Origin: Fusibacter_C sp942493125
Lineage (GTDB): Bacteria; Bacillota; Clostridia; Peptostreptococcales; Acidaminobacteraceae
Reading direction: 5' to 3'
Length of the DNA: 64,000 nt
Assembly: GCA_942493125.1 (NCBI GenBank)
Contig: OW818667.1
Span: 2,294,001 to 2,358,000 of the forward strand
The notes beneath the pieces are model-generated. The model was not told the origin of the DNA. It ran no database searches and saw nothing but the letters and a program-made list of their open reading frames with translations. Of this stretch, positions 42,940 to 51,702 are shown in pieces. The number at the start of each line of letters is the position of its first letter. Position 1 is the stretch's first letter. Position numbers and translations under genes: made by a program.

Positions 42940-42969
42940 ATTATAATACCCTTGTTAATAAAAGAACAA
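42940..42969 (-). promoter_or_regulatory. Promoter of the ferredoxin gene
   Basis: On the minus strand TATAAT (42945-42940) with TTGTTC 18 bp upstream (42969-42964). Confidence 0.6.
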
Positions 42970-43005
42970 CGTCATATAAAAAATAAATGGTCATTTTAGT
43001 TCAAA

Positions 43006-43024
43006 TACAATGATAATCATTATT
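43006..43024. promoter_or_regulatory. Fur-box-like sequence between ferredoxin and gdhA
   Basis: TACAATGATAATCATTATT matches the 19-bp Fur consensus GATAATGATAATCATTATC at 16 positions. It lies upstream of both divergent genes in a 455-bp gene-free region that otherwise holds promoters and the gdhA leader. Confidence 0.55.
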
Positions 43025-43315
43025 AATATATAGACAGCTTTTTTTGAAATTGTATTGGATTTATATTTCAAATTCATAAAATGAAGCAGTTTAACGGGAT
43101 GGAAAACGTCCTATAGGGCCTTCAAAAATACGTTCATTATTTCAAAAAGTTTATAGATTTAAAACGCTTTATGGTTTACACTATAGGTGGATTGTGTTAA
43201 GATTAAAACGTTAAAGAGATTAATATTTTTTTAACAAACTTAACGCAAAAAGGTAAGAGGCCGTAAGGGCTTAAAGGGAAACCTTATATCATTTTTTTAA
43301 AAGGAGATATTCGAT

Positions 43316-44659
43316 ATGAGCTACATTCATGAGGTATTTGAGCAAGTCAAAGCTAGAAATGCAGAGCAACCAGAATTCTTACAAACAGTTGAAGAAGTAT
43401 TTAAATCTTTAGAGCCTGTTATTGCGAAACATCCAGAGTTTGTTAAAGCTAATCTTCTCGCTAGAATGGCAGAACCAGAAAGACAAATTATGTTTAGATG
43501 CCCTTGGGTTGATGACAAAGGCGAACTTCAAGTCAACAGAGGCTTCAGAGTTCAATTTAACGGCGCTATCGGACCTTACAAAGGTGGTATCAGATTCCAC
43601 AAAACAGTTAACCTTAGCATTATCAAGTTCTTAGGTTTTGAGCAAACTTTCAAAAACTCTTTAACTGGCCTTCCAATCGGTGGCGGTAAAGGTGGTTCTG
43701 ACTTCGATCCAAACGGCAAGTCAGATGCTGAAGTTATGAGATTTTGCCAAAGCTTCATGACTGAATTATATAGACATATCGGACCAGACGTAGACGTTCC
43801 AGCTGGCGACATTGGTGTTGGCGGTAGAGAAGTTGGTTACATGTACGGTCAATACAGAAGAATCAAAGGCGCTTTCGAAAATGGCGTGTTCACTGGTAAA
43901 GGCATCTCTTACGGTGGTTCATTAATTAGACCAGAAGCAACTGGTTTTGGTGTTACTTACTTTACAAGAGAAATGTTGAAAGCTAATGGCGAAGACATTA
44001 AAGGTAAAACATTTGCACTTTCTGGATTCGGTAACGTATCTTGGGGTACTGCAATGAAAGTTACTGAACTTGGTGGTAAAGTTATCACAATTTCAGGTCC
44101 AGACGGATACATCCATGATGAAGCTGGCTTAGATGCTGAAAAAGTTGAATTCATGTTAGACCTTAGATCTTCAGGTAAAGACATCGTTGCACCATATGCT
44201 GACAAATTCCCAGGTTCTAAGTTCTATGCTGGACAAAAACCATGGGGCGTTAAAGCTGACGTTGTTATCCCATGTGCGGTTCAAAACGAAATCAGAATCG
44301 ACGATGCTAAAATCATCGTGGCTAACGGCACTAAATTCGTATGTGAAGCAGCTAATATGCCATGTACAAACGAAGCAGTTGACTACTTTATGGAGCACGG
44401 TGTAATCGTTGGTCCTTCAAAAGCAGCTAACGCTGGTGGCGTTGCAACTTCTGCTCTTGAAATGAGCCAAAACTCTATGAGATACTCATGGACTGCAGAA
44501 GAAGTAGATGCTAAACTTGACCAAATCATGGTTAACATCCACAGAAACTCTATGGAAGCTGCTGCAGCTTATGGCTTAGGCTATAACTTAGTTGCTGGCG
44601 CAAACATTGCTGGTTTCTTAAAAGTAGCTGACGCTATGATGCAACAAGGTAACTACTAA
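43316..44659 (+). CDS. gdhA: NADP-type glutamate dehydrogenase
   Basis: Interconverts glutamate with 2-oxoglutarate and ammonia. 447 residues, the usual hexameric S50-I length; GPYKGGIRFHKTVN around 87-100, catalytic Lys region LPIGGGKGGSDFDP around 120-133, ALSGFGNVSWGTAMKVTELG Rossmann segment around 238-257, and PSKAANAGGVATSALEMSQN near 368-387. RBS AAGGAG before ATG. The composition resembles the NADP-dependent subgroup. Codon choice (many GGT, GCT, AAC) suggests high expression. Confidence 0.95.
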   Translation: MSYIHEVFEQVKARNAEQPEFLQTVEEVFKSLEPVIAKHPEFVKANLLARMAEPERQIMFRCPWVDDKGELQVNRGFRVQFNGAIGPYKGGIRFHKTVNLSIIKFLGFEQTFKNSLTGLPIGGGKGGSDFDPNGKSDAEVMRFCQSFMTELYRHIGPDVDVPAGDIGVGGREVGYMYGQYRRIKGAFENGVFTGKGISYGGSLIRPEATGFGVTYFTREMLKANGEDIKGKTFALSGFGNVSWGTAMKVTELGGKVITISGPDGYIHDEAGLDAEKVEFMLDLRSSGKDIVAPYADKFPGSKFYAGQKPWGVKADVVIPCAVQNEIRIDDAKIIVANGTKFVCEAANMPCTNEAVDYFMEHGVIVGPSKAANAGGVATSALEMSQNSMRYSWTAEEVDAKLDQIMVNIHRNSMEAAAAYGLGYNLVAGANIAGFLKVADAMMQQGNY

Positions 44660-44689
44660 GAGTTAAGCATCAAAATATATGTTAAGACC

Positions 44690-44719
44690 AAGGGAATCTC
44701 GAGAGAGGTTCCCTTTTTT
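44690..44719 (+). terminator. Terminator of gdhA
   Basis: AAGGGAATCTC, loop GAGA, GAGGTTCCCTT with T-run; one G-T pair in the stem. Confidence 0.9.
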
Positions 44720-44730
44720 ATTTGGCTTTC

Positions 44731-44813
44731 AGGTAATTTTGCAATTTCTATAGGCAATTATGCAATTGCCATAGGTATTTATGCAATTTTCATCGTAATT
44801 GTACAATGTTCAT
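44731..44813. repeat. 21-bp tandem repeat (three copies plus a degenerate fourth)
   Basis: Units start at 44731, 44752 and 44773, each of the form AGGYAWTTWTGCAATTKYYAT, followed by a 20-bp degenerate unit at 44794. Each contains a copy of the dispersed TGCAATT motif. The period equals two helical turns, and the array ends 45 bp before the -35 of the PucR-type gene. Confidence 0.85.
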
Positions 44814-44858
44814 GTTTATTAAAATGTAACAACAAAAAACCAGTAAAAAATTACTTTG

Positions 44859-44886
44859 TTGTATAATGCCACCCATTTGCTATAAT
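44859..44886 (+). promoter_or_regulatory. Promoter of the PucR-type regulator gene
   Basis: TTGTAT (44859-44864), 16-bp spacer, TATAAT (44881-44886). Confidence 0.65.
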
Positions 44887-44920
44887 AAGATTATTAAAAA
44901 GTAATAAACAGGAGGTCAAA

Positions 44921-46558
44921 GTGATTAACGAAACAAACGTCCTATTGAAGGAAGTTATCGAACTCCCATTATTTGAATTCTCAAAGCTCTTGACGACACA
45001 CGAGGCACTGACGCATCAAGTTTCCTCTGTCAACATCATGCTCGATAAAACGATTATCAATTGGATTGGACAAGACGGACAAATGATCCTCACAACGGGT
45101 CAAATGTTCGAAAAAATGCCGATTGTTGAGCAAATCGAATTATTCAAATCCATTGCGCAGCGCAATGTATCGGCCGTGTTCATAAAGGTAACGCCTTATA
45201 TTGAAGCGCTTTCTCAGGAAGTGTTAGACGTTTGTAGTGAGATCAATTTACCTGTAATCGACCTAAATTATGAAGTATCATTCACCGAGATTTTTTCAAC
45301 TGTCTATAGTTTGATGTTCGCAAGACAATCTGCAGTTCTCGAACGCGTCGAGACGCTTCATAAAGATACCATGAACGTCGTCATCAACGGCGGCAATATT
45401 GATGACGTTTTAAAGAGCATCCACAAGACGATCGTCTCGCCAGTATTTATAAGAGACTATTATTTTGAAGACACTTATTTTATAAAAAATGCTTTTGAAG
45501 ACGATTATGCGCTACTCTATGAAAATATAGAAGGCATTCAACTCGATGGCAAAAACTCGAAGCTTATTTGGGATACTGTACCGTTTAAAGAGACGGAAAT
45601 TGAACGCTTGATCGTCCCAATTTTCGTGAAGAATCAAGTCTTTGGTCATATTGTGACCTATGGCAAAGAACATGCGATTTCAAATTATGACAAACTTGGC
45701 CTCGAAGGGGCATCAAATATCATCGCACTTGAATTTCTCAAAAAAATATCTGTTCAGGAAGTGGAAAACAAATACAAACTCGAATTCTTTGACGATTTGA
45801 TTTCACTTGATGAAATCAGACGTACTAAAGCTGTTGAGCGCGCATCAAACTTCCGATTCTCAGAAAGTGCCTACTATGTGATTATGGATATTAACGTCTA
45901 TAGCAAGCATATGGCAGACGATTCAGAAAAAGCGCTAAAAATCGCCTATTTGATTGAGATGATCTGCAAAGACATGGGCAGGTCCTACATGATCTTAAAC
46001 AAAAGCGATCGCATTTTCTTGCTCGTCATGCTGAAGGAAGGCGAAAATGCGCCAATCGTTCGTCGTTATGTAAAATATATCTATGAAATATTGAAATCCA
46101 AGATGAAAAAATACCAGACGCAAATAGGTGTCGGGAGAATCTATAAAGGTCTGAATCAAGTGCATAAGAGCCTCCAAGATGCATCCAAAGCCCTTGAAGC
46201 AGCTATGTACTATATCGGAGAGGATATTGTCCTTTTTGAAGAGATGGGCATCTACAAAGTGCTGTCAAACAGCGCAATTAAATCAGAGCTCGAGCTATTC
46301 TATAAAGATATTCTCGATCCACTTGTCCTCTATGACAAGCGAAAAGATACAGAGCTCGTTAAAACGCTTGAGGAGTATTTTGAGTGCAACGGCAACCTCA
46401 AAAAAATGTCAGAAAAGCTGTACACGCATTACAACACAGTGCTTTATAGACTCAGCAGGATTCAAGAGATCATGAAGATAGACCTCGACCTCGAAGAAGA
46501 TCGATACGCAGCCCAGACAGCACTTAAAGTCCACAAAATTATGAGGTTTAGTTCTTGA
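44921..46558 (+). CDS. PucR-family transcriptional regulator
   Basis: A 545-residue regulator with an N-terminal PucR sensor domain (EVIELPLFEFSKLLTTHEAL, about 10-130), a central CdaR/GGDEF-like region (about 290-410) and a C-terminal HTH_30 domain (LVKTLEEYFECNGNLKKMSEKLYTHYNTVLYRLSRI, about 475-520). Such proteins activate purine, allantoin or amino-acid utilisation genes. GTG 44921 has GGAGG 7 bp upstream. hutU follows in the same direction, making it the likeliest target (inference). Confidence 0.88.
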   Translation: MINETNVLLKEVIELPLFEFSKLLTTHEALTHQVSSVNIMLDKTIINWIGQDGQMILTTGQMFEKMPIVEQIELFKSIAQRNVSAVFIKVTPYIEALSQEVLDVCSEINLPVIDLNYEVSFTEIFSTVYSLMFARQSAVLERVETLHKDTMNVVINGGNIDDVLKSIHKTIVSPVFIRDYYFEDTYFIKNAFEDDYALLYENIEGIQLDGKNSKLIWDTVPFKETEIERLIVPIFVKNQVFGHIVTYGKEHAISNYDKLGLEGASNIIALEFLKKISVQEVENKYKLEFFDDLISLDEIRRTKAVERASNFRFSESAYYVIMDINVYSKHMADDSEKALKIAYLIEMICKDMGRSYMILNKSDRIFLLVMLKEGENAPIVRRYVKYIYEILKSKMKKYQTQIGVGRIYKGLNQVHKSLQDASKALEAAMYYIGEDIVLFEEMGIYKVLSNSAIKSELELFYKDILDPLVLYDKRKDTELVKTLEEYFECNGNLKKMSEKLYTHYNTVLYRLSRIQEIMKIDLDLEEDRYAAQTALKVHKIMRFSS

Positions 46559-46570
46559 ATTTTAGTTAAA

Positions 46571-46624
46571 GTCGATTTTAGGCCATATTATATGGTCAAG
46601 TGGACTAAAAATAGACGTTTTTTT
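46571..46624 (+). terminator. Probable terminator between pucR-type gene and hutU
   Basis: GTC-ATTTTAG (from 46571) pairs imperfectly with CTAAAAATAGAC (to 46616), enclosing an inner GGCCATA/TATGGTC hairpin (46581-46597), followed by seven Ts. Confidence 0.5.
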
Positions 46625-46668
46625 ATTAGAATGTGGGTAAGAATAAAATAAGTGTGGAGGCGTTTTCA

Positions 46669-48711
46669 ATGATTACTAATCAAGATATTTCAAATGCAAT
46701 GATGGTAAAGTTAGAGGATCTCTTTACAGAGCTTCCTGCCTATCCTGAATTTGAAAAGGGCATCAGACGTGCCCCTAAAAGAAATTTGACATTAAATCAA
46801 GACGAAGTGGCACTTGCCCTTAAAAATGCGCTTCGCTATATTCCTGAAAAATGGCATGAAATATTGGCTCCTGAGTTTCTTGAAGAGCTTCTGACAAAAG
46901 GTCGTATCTATGGATACAGATTTAGACCAGTGGGTAATATCAAAGCCAAGGATATTGCAGAGTATCCAGGCGTTATCACAGAAGGTCGCGCGATCCAAGT
47001 TATGATGGACAACAACCTCGACTTTGAAATTGCACTATATCCTTATGAACTGATCACTTACGGTGAAACAGGTGCCGTTTGTCAGAACTGGATGCAATAT
47101 CATTTGATTAAAAAATACCTTCAAATCATGACGAGCAAACAAACACTTGTGATGCAATCGGGTCATCCCGTTGGTCTATTCCAAGCGCCGGAAACTGCGC
47201 CTAGACTGATCATCACAAATGGCTTGATGATCGGCATGTTCGACGATATGGATAATTTCAACAGAGCTTCCGCACTTGGCGTTGCGTCTTATGGACAAAT
47301 GACGGCAGGTGGTATGATGTACATTGGACCTCAAGGTATCGTTCATGGCACGTATTCGACTGTGCTTAACGCCGGTAGAGACAAGCTTGGCATCCCAGAA
47401 GACAAAGACCTCAAGGGCAGACTTTTCGTTACGTCTGGACTTGGTGGCATGAGTGGCGCACAAGGCAAAGCGGTAGAAATCGCTGGCGGCGTAGGCGTCA
47501 TAGCTGAAGTCGATGACTCCCGTATTGAAACGCGTTTTTCACAAGGCTGGATCAGTGAAGTGACGCGAACACCTGAAGAGACGTTTAGAAAAGCAAAGCA
47601 ATACCAAGAAGAAGGCCGCGCAATCGCCATCGGATTCCATGGCAATATCGTCGATCTTTTAGAATATGCCGTTCAAAATGACGTTACAATCGACCTGCTA
47701 TCAGATCAAACATCTTGCCATAACGTCTATGACGGAGGCTACTGTCCAGTGGGTATCACATTTGAAGAGCGGACTGAGCTTCTATCTAAAGATAAAGATA
47801 AGTTTGTGTCGCTAGTCAATGCAACACTTGTAAGACATTATGACACCATAAAAGCATTAACCGCTAAAGGCGTTTATTTCTTCGACTACGGCAACAGCTT
47901 TATGAAAGCGATATTTGATGCTGGTGTCACAGAAATCTGTAAAAATGGCTACAACGAACTTGATGGTTTCATCTGGCCATCTTATGTAGAAGATATCCTT
48001 GGTCCAGTCTTATTTGACTACGGCTATGGTCCATTTAGATGGGTTTGCCTCAGCGGGAAAGATGACGATCTGGACAAGACGGATGCAGCGGCTATGTCTT
48101 GCATCGATCCAAACAGACGTTTCCAAGATAGAGACAACTGGGTTTGGATTAGAGATGCCAAGAAAAACAAACTCGTCGTCGGTTCAAAAGCGCGTATTCT
48201 TTACCAAGATGCTCTTGGTCGACTAAAAATCGCTCTAAAATTCAATGAGATGGTTAGAAATGGTGAAATTGGCCCTGTTATGTTAGGTAGAGACCACCAT
48301 GATACAGGAGGCACGGATTCCCCATTTAGAGAGACATCAAATATCAAAGACGGTTCAAATATCATGGCAGAAATGGCGACGCATATATTTGCAGGTAACG
48401 CAGCGCGTGGCATGAGCATGATTGCACTTCACAACGGCGGTGGTGTTGGCATCGGTAAATCCATCAACGGTGGATTTGGTATGGTACTGGACGGTAGTGA
48501 GCGCGTCGATGAAATTCTTAGAAATGCAATGCCTTGGGATGTTATGGGCGGCGTTGCTAGACGTTCATGGGCGAGAAATGACCACGCCATGGAAACGACC
48601 ATTGCGTACAACCAAACACGTGAAAACGACCATATAACGTTGCCTTACCTCACAGACGAAGCGTATATCCAATCGCTCGTAGAAAAGGCATATGTAAAAG
48701 GCGGAAAATAA
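46669..48711 (+). CDS. hutU: Urocanate hydratase
   Basis: Adds water to urocanate in histidine degradation using a tightly bound NAD+. 680 residues, the long form found in anaerobic Firmicutes rather than the 550-residue proteobacterial type. NAD-site GLGGMSGAQGKAVEIAGGVGV around 254-274, QGWISEVTRTPEE around 292-304, SCHNVYDGGYCPVGI around 343-357, and GRDHHDTGGTDSPFRETSNI near 541-560. ATG 46669 has GGAGG 8 bp upstream; an earlier in-frame ATG (46633) does not. hutH and the next enzymes are not in the window. Confidence 0.93.
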   Translation: MITNQDISNAMMVKLEDLFTELPAYPEFEKGIRRAPKRNLTLNQDEVALALKNALRYIPEKWHEILAPEFLEELLTKGRIYGYRFRPVGNIKAKDIAEYPGVITEGRAIQVMMDNNLDFEIALYPYELITYGETGAVCQNWMQYHLIKKYLQIMTSKQTLVMQSGHPVGLFQAPETAPRLIITNGLMIGMFDDMDNFNRASALGVASYGQMTAGGMMYIGPQGIVHGTYSTVLNAGRDKLGIPEDKDLKGRLFVTSGLGGMSGAQGKAVEIAGGVGVIAEVDDSRIETRFSQGWISEVTRTPEETFRKAKQYQEEGRAIAIGFHGNIVDLLEYAVQNDVTIDLLSDQTSCHNVYDGGYCPVGITFEERTELLSKDKDKFVSLVNATLVRHYDTIKALTAKGVYFFDYGNSFMKAIFDAGVTEICKNGYNELDGFIWPSYVEDILGPVLFDYGYGPFRWVCLSGKDDDLDKTDAAAMSCIDPNRRFQDRDNWVWIRDAKKNKLVVGSKARILYQDALGRLKIALKFNEMVRNGEIGPVMLGRDHHDTGGTDSPFRETSNIKDGSNIMAEMATHIFAGNAARGMSMIALHNGGGVGIGKSINGGFGMVLDGSERVDEILRNAMPWDVMGGVARRSWARNDHAMETTIAYNQTRENDHITLPYLTDEAYIQSLVEKAYVKGGK

Positions 48712-48716
48712 AACTA

Positions 48717-48752
48717 AAAGCTGCTGCTCTTTATGAAAAGCAGCTTTTTTTT
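48717..48752 (+). terminator. Terminator of hutU
   Basis: AAAGCTGCT (48717-48725) pairs with AGCAGCTTT (48739-48747) followed by Ts. Confidence 0.9.
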
Positions 48753-48767
48753 AAGAGAGAGGCACTT

Positions 48768-51569
48768 ATGCAAATAACGCTTCATCTATTCGGAAAACCG
48801 AGCTTAAAAATCGATGAGCAAAGTATCGAAATCTCACTGAAAAAGAGTGAAGCGATGCTCTATTATATTGCCTTTGAAAAACGAGTGACGCGTGATGAAG
48901 TGGTCAGTATTATTTGGTGTGACATCGAACAGCAAACTGCCAAGAAAAATTTGAGAAACAGCTTATACAGACTCAAAAAAGACTTGGATGCTGAACTTTT
49001 TTCATGCCCAAACAAGCACGTTATTGAGCTCGGTTCAGTACCAGGTTTAAGCGTCGATGTGGATCAAAATGACGATTACTTTCTATCGCATTACAAGGGT
49101 AAATTTATCGAAAATTTCACACTGCGTGAGTCGGAAGATTTTGAAAGGTGGCGTCAGTCAGTTGAAACATCGCTCAATCAAAAGTACATGAAGCTGGCTG
49201 CAATATATATCAAAGTACTTCTCGAAGAAAAAAATTATAATGAGGCATTAGCAATCGCGGGGGTCATGAGAAAAATCGATGATTTTGATGAATCCGTCGC
49301 TAGAACGCTTATGTCCATCTATTCTCATCTAGGCCAATACAAACAAATCACTGAAATATATACCCAACTCAAAACGCTGTTGGATGAAGAAATGGGCATA
49401 CAACCGGATAAAGTGACACGTGATCATTATTATAGCTTGATTTATGCACCGCATGAATCAAAAAACGAAGGTCTGAGATACTTTGGCAGACAAAGGGAGA
49501 CCGCTCAGATTGAAAAAATATTGCATCAGACGGCGCTTGGACAAAATAGTCAATCTCTAGTCGTCATGGGTGAAGCCGGTGTCGGTAAATCTAAACTGCT
49601 TGAAGAGAGCGTGCTTAGGTATGAAAAATCTTTTAAGCGGTTAAAGATGACCTGCTATCCTGCAGAGTCAAGCTATGCCTATAAAGCTTGGAACGACGTG
49701 TTTTCACAAATTGCCGACATTATAGTCGAGGAAAAAATTGAACTGCCTCTTTTTACAAGGCAAGTTTTAGTCAAGTTCTTTCCTGGTTTTGACGAATGGA
49801 CTGGCAGCGCGTATCTCGAAAATACTGAAACGATCAATGCCGACTATTTGGAAAAATTGAGTGCCAAATTATTTGACCGTCTCCTTAAAACCAACCGAAT
49901 CATTCTCTATATAGACGATTTACAGTGGATGGACCCACCGAGTCTCAGATTGTTGCTCAGCCTCGTCAATCACGTTGAAGGCCTTGTGTTTGTAGCAACG
50001 CTTAGAAATGAATACTCCGAGGCGATGGATCACTTCATTGCACAGCTTTACAAATACGATCGAATTGTCACGATCCCACTTGAACGCTTTTCTCGAGATG
50101 AATCGTATGCTTTTATGGACTTTTTGACGGACAAGCATATGGATGACGCTTTAAAGACGAGGATTTTTGAAGAATCCGAGGGCAATGCTTTTTTCATCGT
50201 AGAAGGTACCGTAGCACTTGCTCAAGAAAATAACGACAGAAATCATCGCTTTAAGGGCATTTTGGATTCGCGTTTTATCGGGATTGACCGCAACGAGATG
50301 AAACTACTGGTCATTGCAGCCATGTTCTTTGATGAACTTGATTTCGACATGCTCAAGTCACTTTATACGATTGATGAAGATCTTTTACTCGAATACGTCC
50401 AAGTCTTAAAGAGAAGGTTTATTCTCAAAGAGATAGAGAGTGAAGATGCCATAAAACTTAAATTTACGCATCACAAATTAAGAGAACACGTTTACGCACA
50501 AACGCCGATGGCCAAGAAGAAAATCCTTCATAACCGGATCGGCGGCATCATAGAAGACAAGTTGATGGGCGATCAAAGAGATATTTTGCTCTATCAGAAG
50601 CTGATCTATCATTATAGTAGCGCGGGCAATACCGTCAAGCATTTGACGTACTATCTTAAGTATTTGAAAGCGTATTTTGACTTTAGCCATGAACTCTATC
50701 CTGAACTGATTTCAAATGTTCCATTTGCCATGGATAAAAGCCCTGAAGACACGTTCGATGAACTCGAAGCGATGTTTGCCAAACTTGCTGTAGATGAAGC
50801 CATGGACCTTAGGGCGCAATATAGCCATATGAAAGCCAGATACTTTATCAGAAATGGTAGATATGTGGAAGGGATGGCACTCATTGAAACACTGATCGAA
50901 ACCAGTCTTAAATTAAACGATGAAGAAATGCTGTTCAAAAGTTATGTCCAATGGTTCTACTATCTCATTCAAACAGAAAAAGTGGATGAGATGGATGCAT
51001 TGATAGGTAAAATTAATGCCCTTAAACGTTCGCCAAAAAACGATGCAGTTACACTTAGATTAATGGGTATAAGCAGTTTAATGGCTGGTCGTTACGAAGA
51101 GGCGAGAGTCTTCTTTTCAGAATCCATTCAATGCTTTGAAAATCTAGGCAAAGTAGGACAATATGTCCTAAATATTGCAGCTTCCTACAATTATATATCT
51201 GAAGCCTATCGCAGACAAAATCGCATGGATGAAGCACTCACTCATGTCGAGCGCGCAATTGAACTTTGCAGACTGCATAATATCATGCGTGGCAGTTCCA
51301 TATTCAATACCAATGCGGGCATTATCGCGTATGGGATGGGTAAAATGGACCTTGCAAAATCTTATTTTGAAGAAGCGCTCAAGAATTTCGAAACAGTGGA
51401 CACGCTTTGGCGTAGAAGCGAGGCGGAAGGCTATCTTGGTGTCATCTTGATTCAAAGTGGGCATGAAGCGGCTGGTAGACAGTACCTTGAAAGAGCGCGC
51501 AAGCACGCAATGATCATGGGAACGCCAGAAACGCTGAAGCTTATTGAGCGCCTTGTAAAGAATCATTGA
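48768..51569 (+). CDS. SARP/BTAD-type regulator with AAA ATPase and TPR repeats
   Basis: A 933-residue multi-domain regulator. The N-terminal winged-helix plus bacterial transcriptional activator domain (about 1-230) carries TRDEVVSIIWCD...KNLRNSLYRLKKDL. An AAA_16-type ATPase follows, with Walker A GEAGVGKS at 268-275 and Walker B ILYIDDLQWMDPPSLR near 380-395. The C-terminal half (about 600-933) is TPR helices (e.g. RMDEALTHVERAIELCR). RBS AGAGAGG before ATG. Signal and targets unknown; the adjacent genes are hutU and fhs. Confidence 0.85.
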   Translation: MQITLHLFGKPSLKIDEQSIEISLKKSEAMLYYIAFEKRVTRDEVVSIIWCDIEQQTAKKNLRNSLYRLKKDLDAELFSCPNKHVIELGSVPGLSVDVDQNDDYFLSHYKGKFIENFTLRESEDFERWRQSVETSLNQKYMKLAAIYIKVLLEEKNYNEALAIAGVMRKIDDFDESVARTLMSIYSHLGQYKQITEIYTQLKTLLDEEMGIQPDKVTRDHYYSLIYAPHESKNEGLRYFGRQRETAQIEKILHQTALGQNSQSLVVMGEAGVGKSKLLEESVLRYEKSFKRLKMTCYPAESSYAYKAWNDVFSQIADIIVEEKIELPLFTRQVLVKFFPGFDEWTGSAYLENTETINADYLEKLSAKLFDRLLKTNRIILYIDDLQWMDPPSLRLLLSLVNHVEGLVFVATLRNEYSEAMDHFIAQLYKYDRIVTIPLERFSRDESYAFMDFLTDKHMDDALKTRIFEESEGNAFFIVEGTVALAQENNDRNHRFKGILDSRFIGIDRNEMKLLVIAAMFFDELDFDMLKSLYTIDEDLLLEYVQVLKRRFILKEIESEDAIKLKFTHHKLREHVYAQTPMAKKKILHNRIGGIIEDKLMGDQRDILLYQKLIYHYSSAGNTVKHLTYYLKYLKAYFDFSHELYPELISNVPFAMDKSPEDTFDELEAMFAKLAVDEAMDLRAQYSHMKARYFIRNGRYVEGMALIETLIETSLKLNDEEMLFKSYVQWFYYLIQTEKVDEMDALIGKINALKRSPKNDAVTLRLMGISSLMAGRYEEARVFFSESIQCFENLGKVGQYVLNIAASYNYISEAYRRQNRMDEALTHVERAIELCRLHNIMRGSSIFNTNAGIIAYGMGKMDLAKSYFEEALKNFETVDTLWRRSEAEGYLGVILIQSGHEAAGRQYLERARKHAMIMGTPETLKLIERLVKNH

Positions 51570-51597
51570 GAAAATTGCTTAAATTCATGCAATTTCC
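51570..51597. repeat. Facing pair of the dispersed motif after the SARP gene
   Basis: GAAAATTGC (51570-51578) and ATGCAATTTCC (51587-51597) face each other directly after the stop codon, forming a short AT-rich hairpin. Confidence 0.55.
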
Positions 51598-51644
51598 ATA
51601 TAATTAAACAGTAATGATGCGTTATTTCAAAATTGAAAATGTTG

Positions 51645-51696
51645 TTAAAATTTAAAAGGGTATTAAAATTTAAAGGTTATTAAAATTTGAAAGGGG
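51645..51696 (+). repeat. Three tandem TTAAAATTT-AAAGG units before fhs
   Basis: Units begin at 51645, 51663 and 51680 (17-18 bp period), each ending in AAAGG-type purine runs; the last supplies the fhs Shine-Dalgarno AAAGGGG. Confidence 0.8.
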
Positions 51697-51702
51697 AATT
51701 TT

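Noticed and set aside
43250..43290. Riboswitch or attenuator in the gdhA leader
   Set aside because: Only a short AGGCC/GGCTT stem is visible, with no known aptamer pattern and no terminator.
44731..44813. CRISPR array
   Set aside because: Repeats are contiguous 21-mers without spacers, and no cas genes are present.
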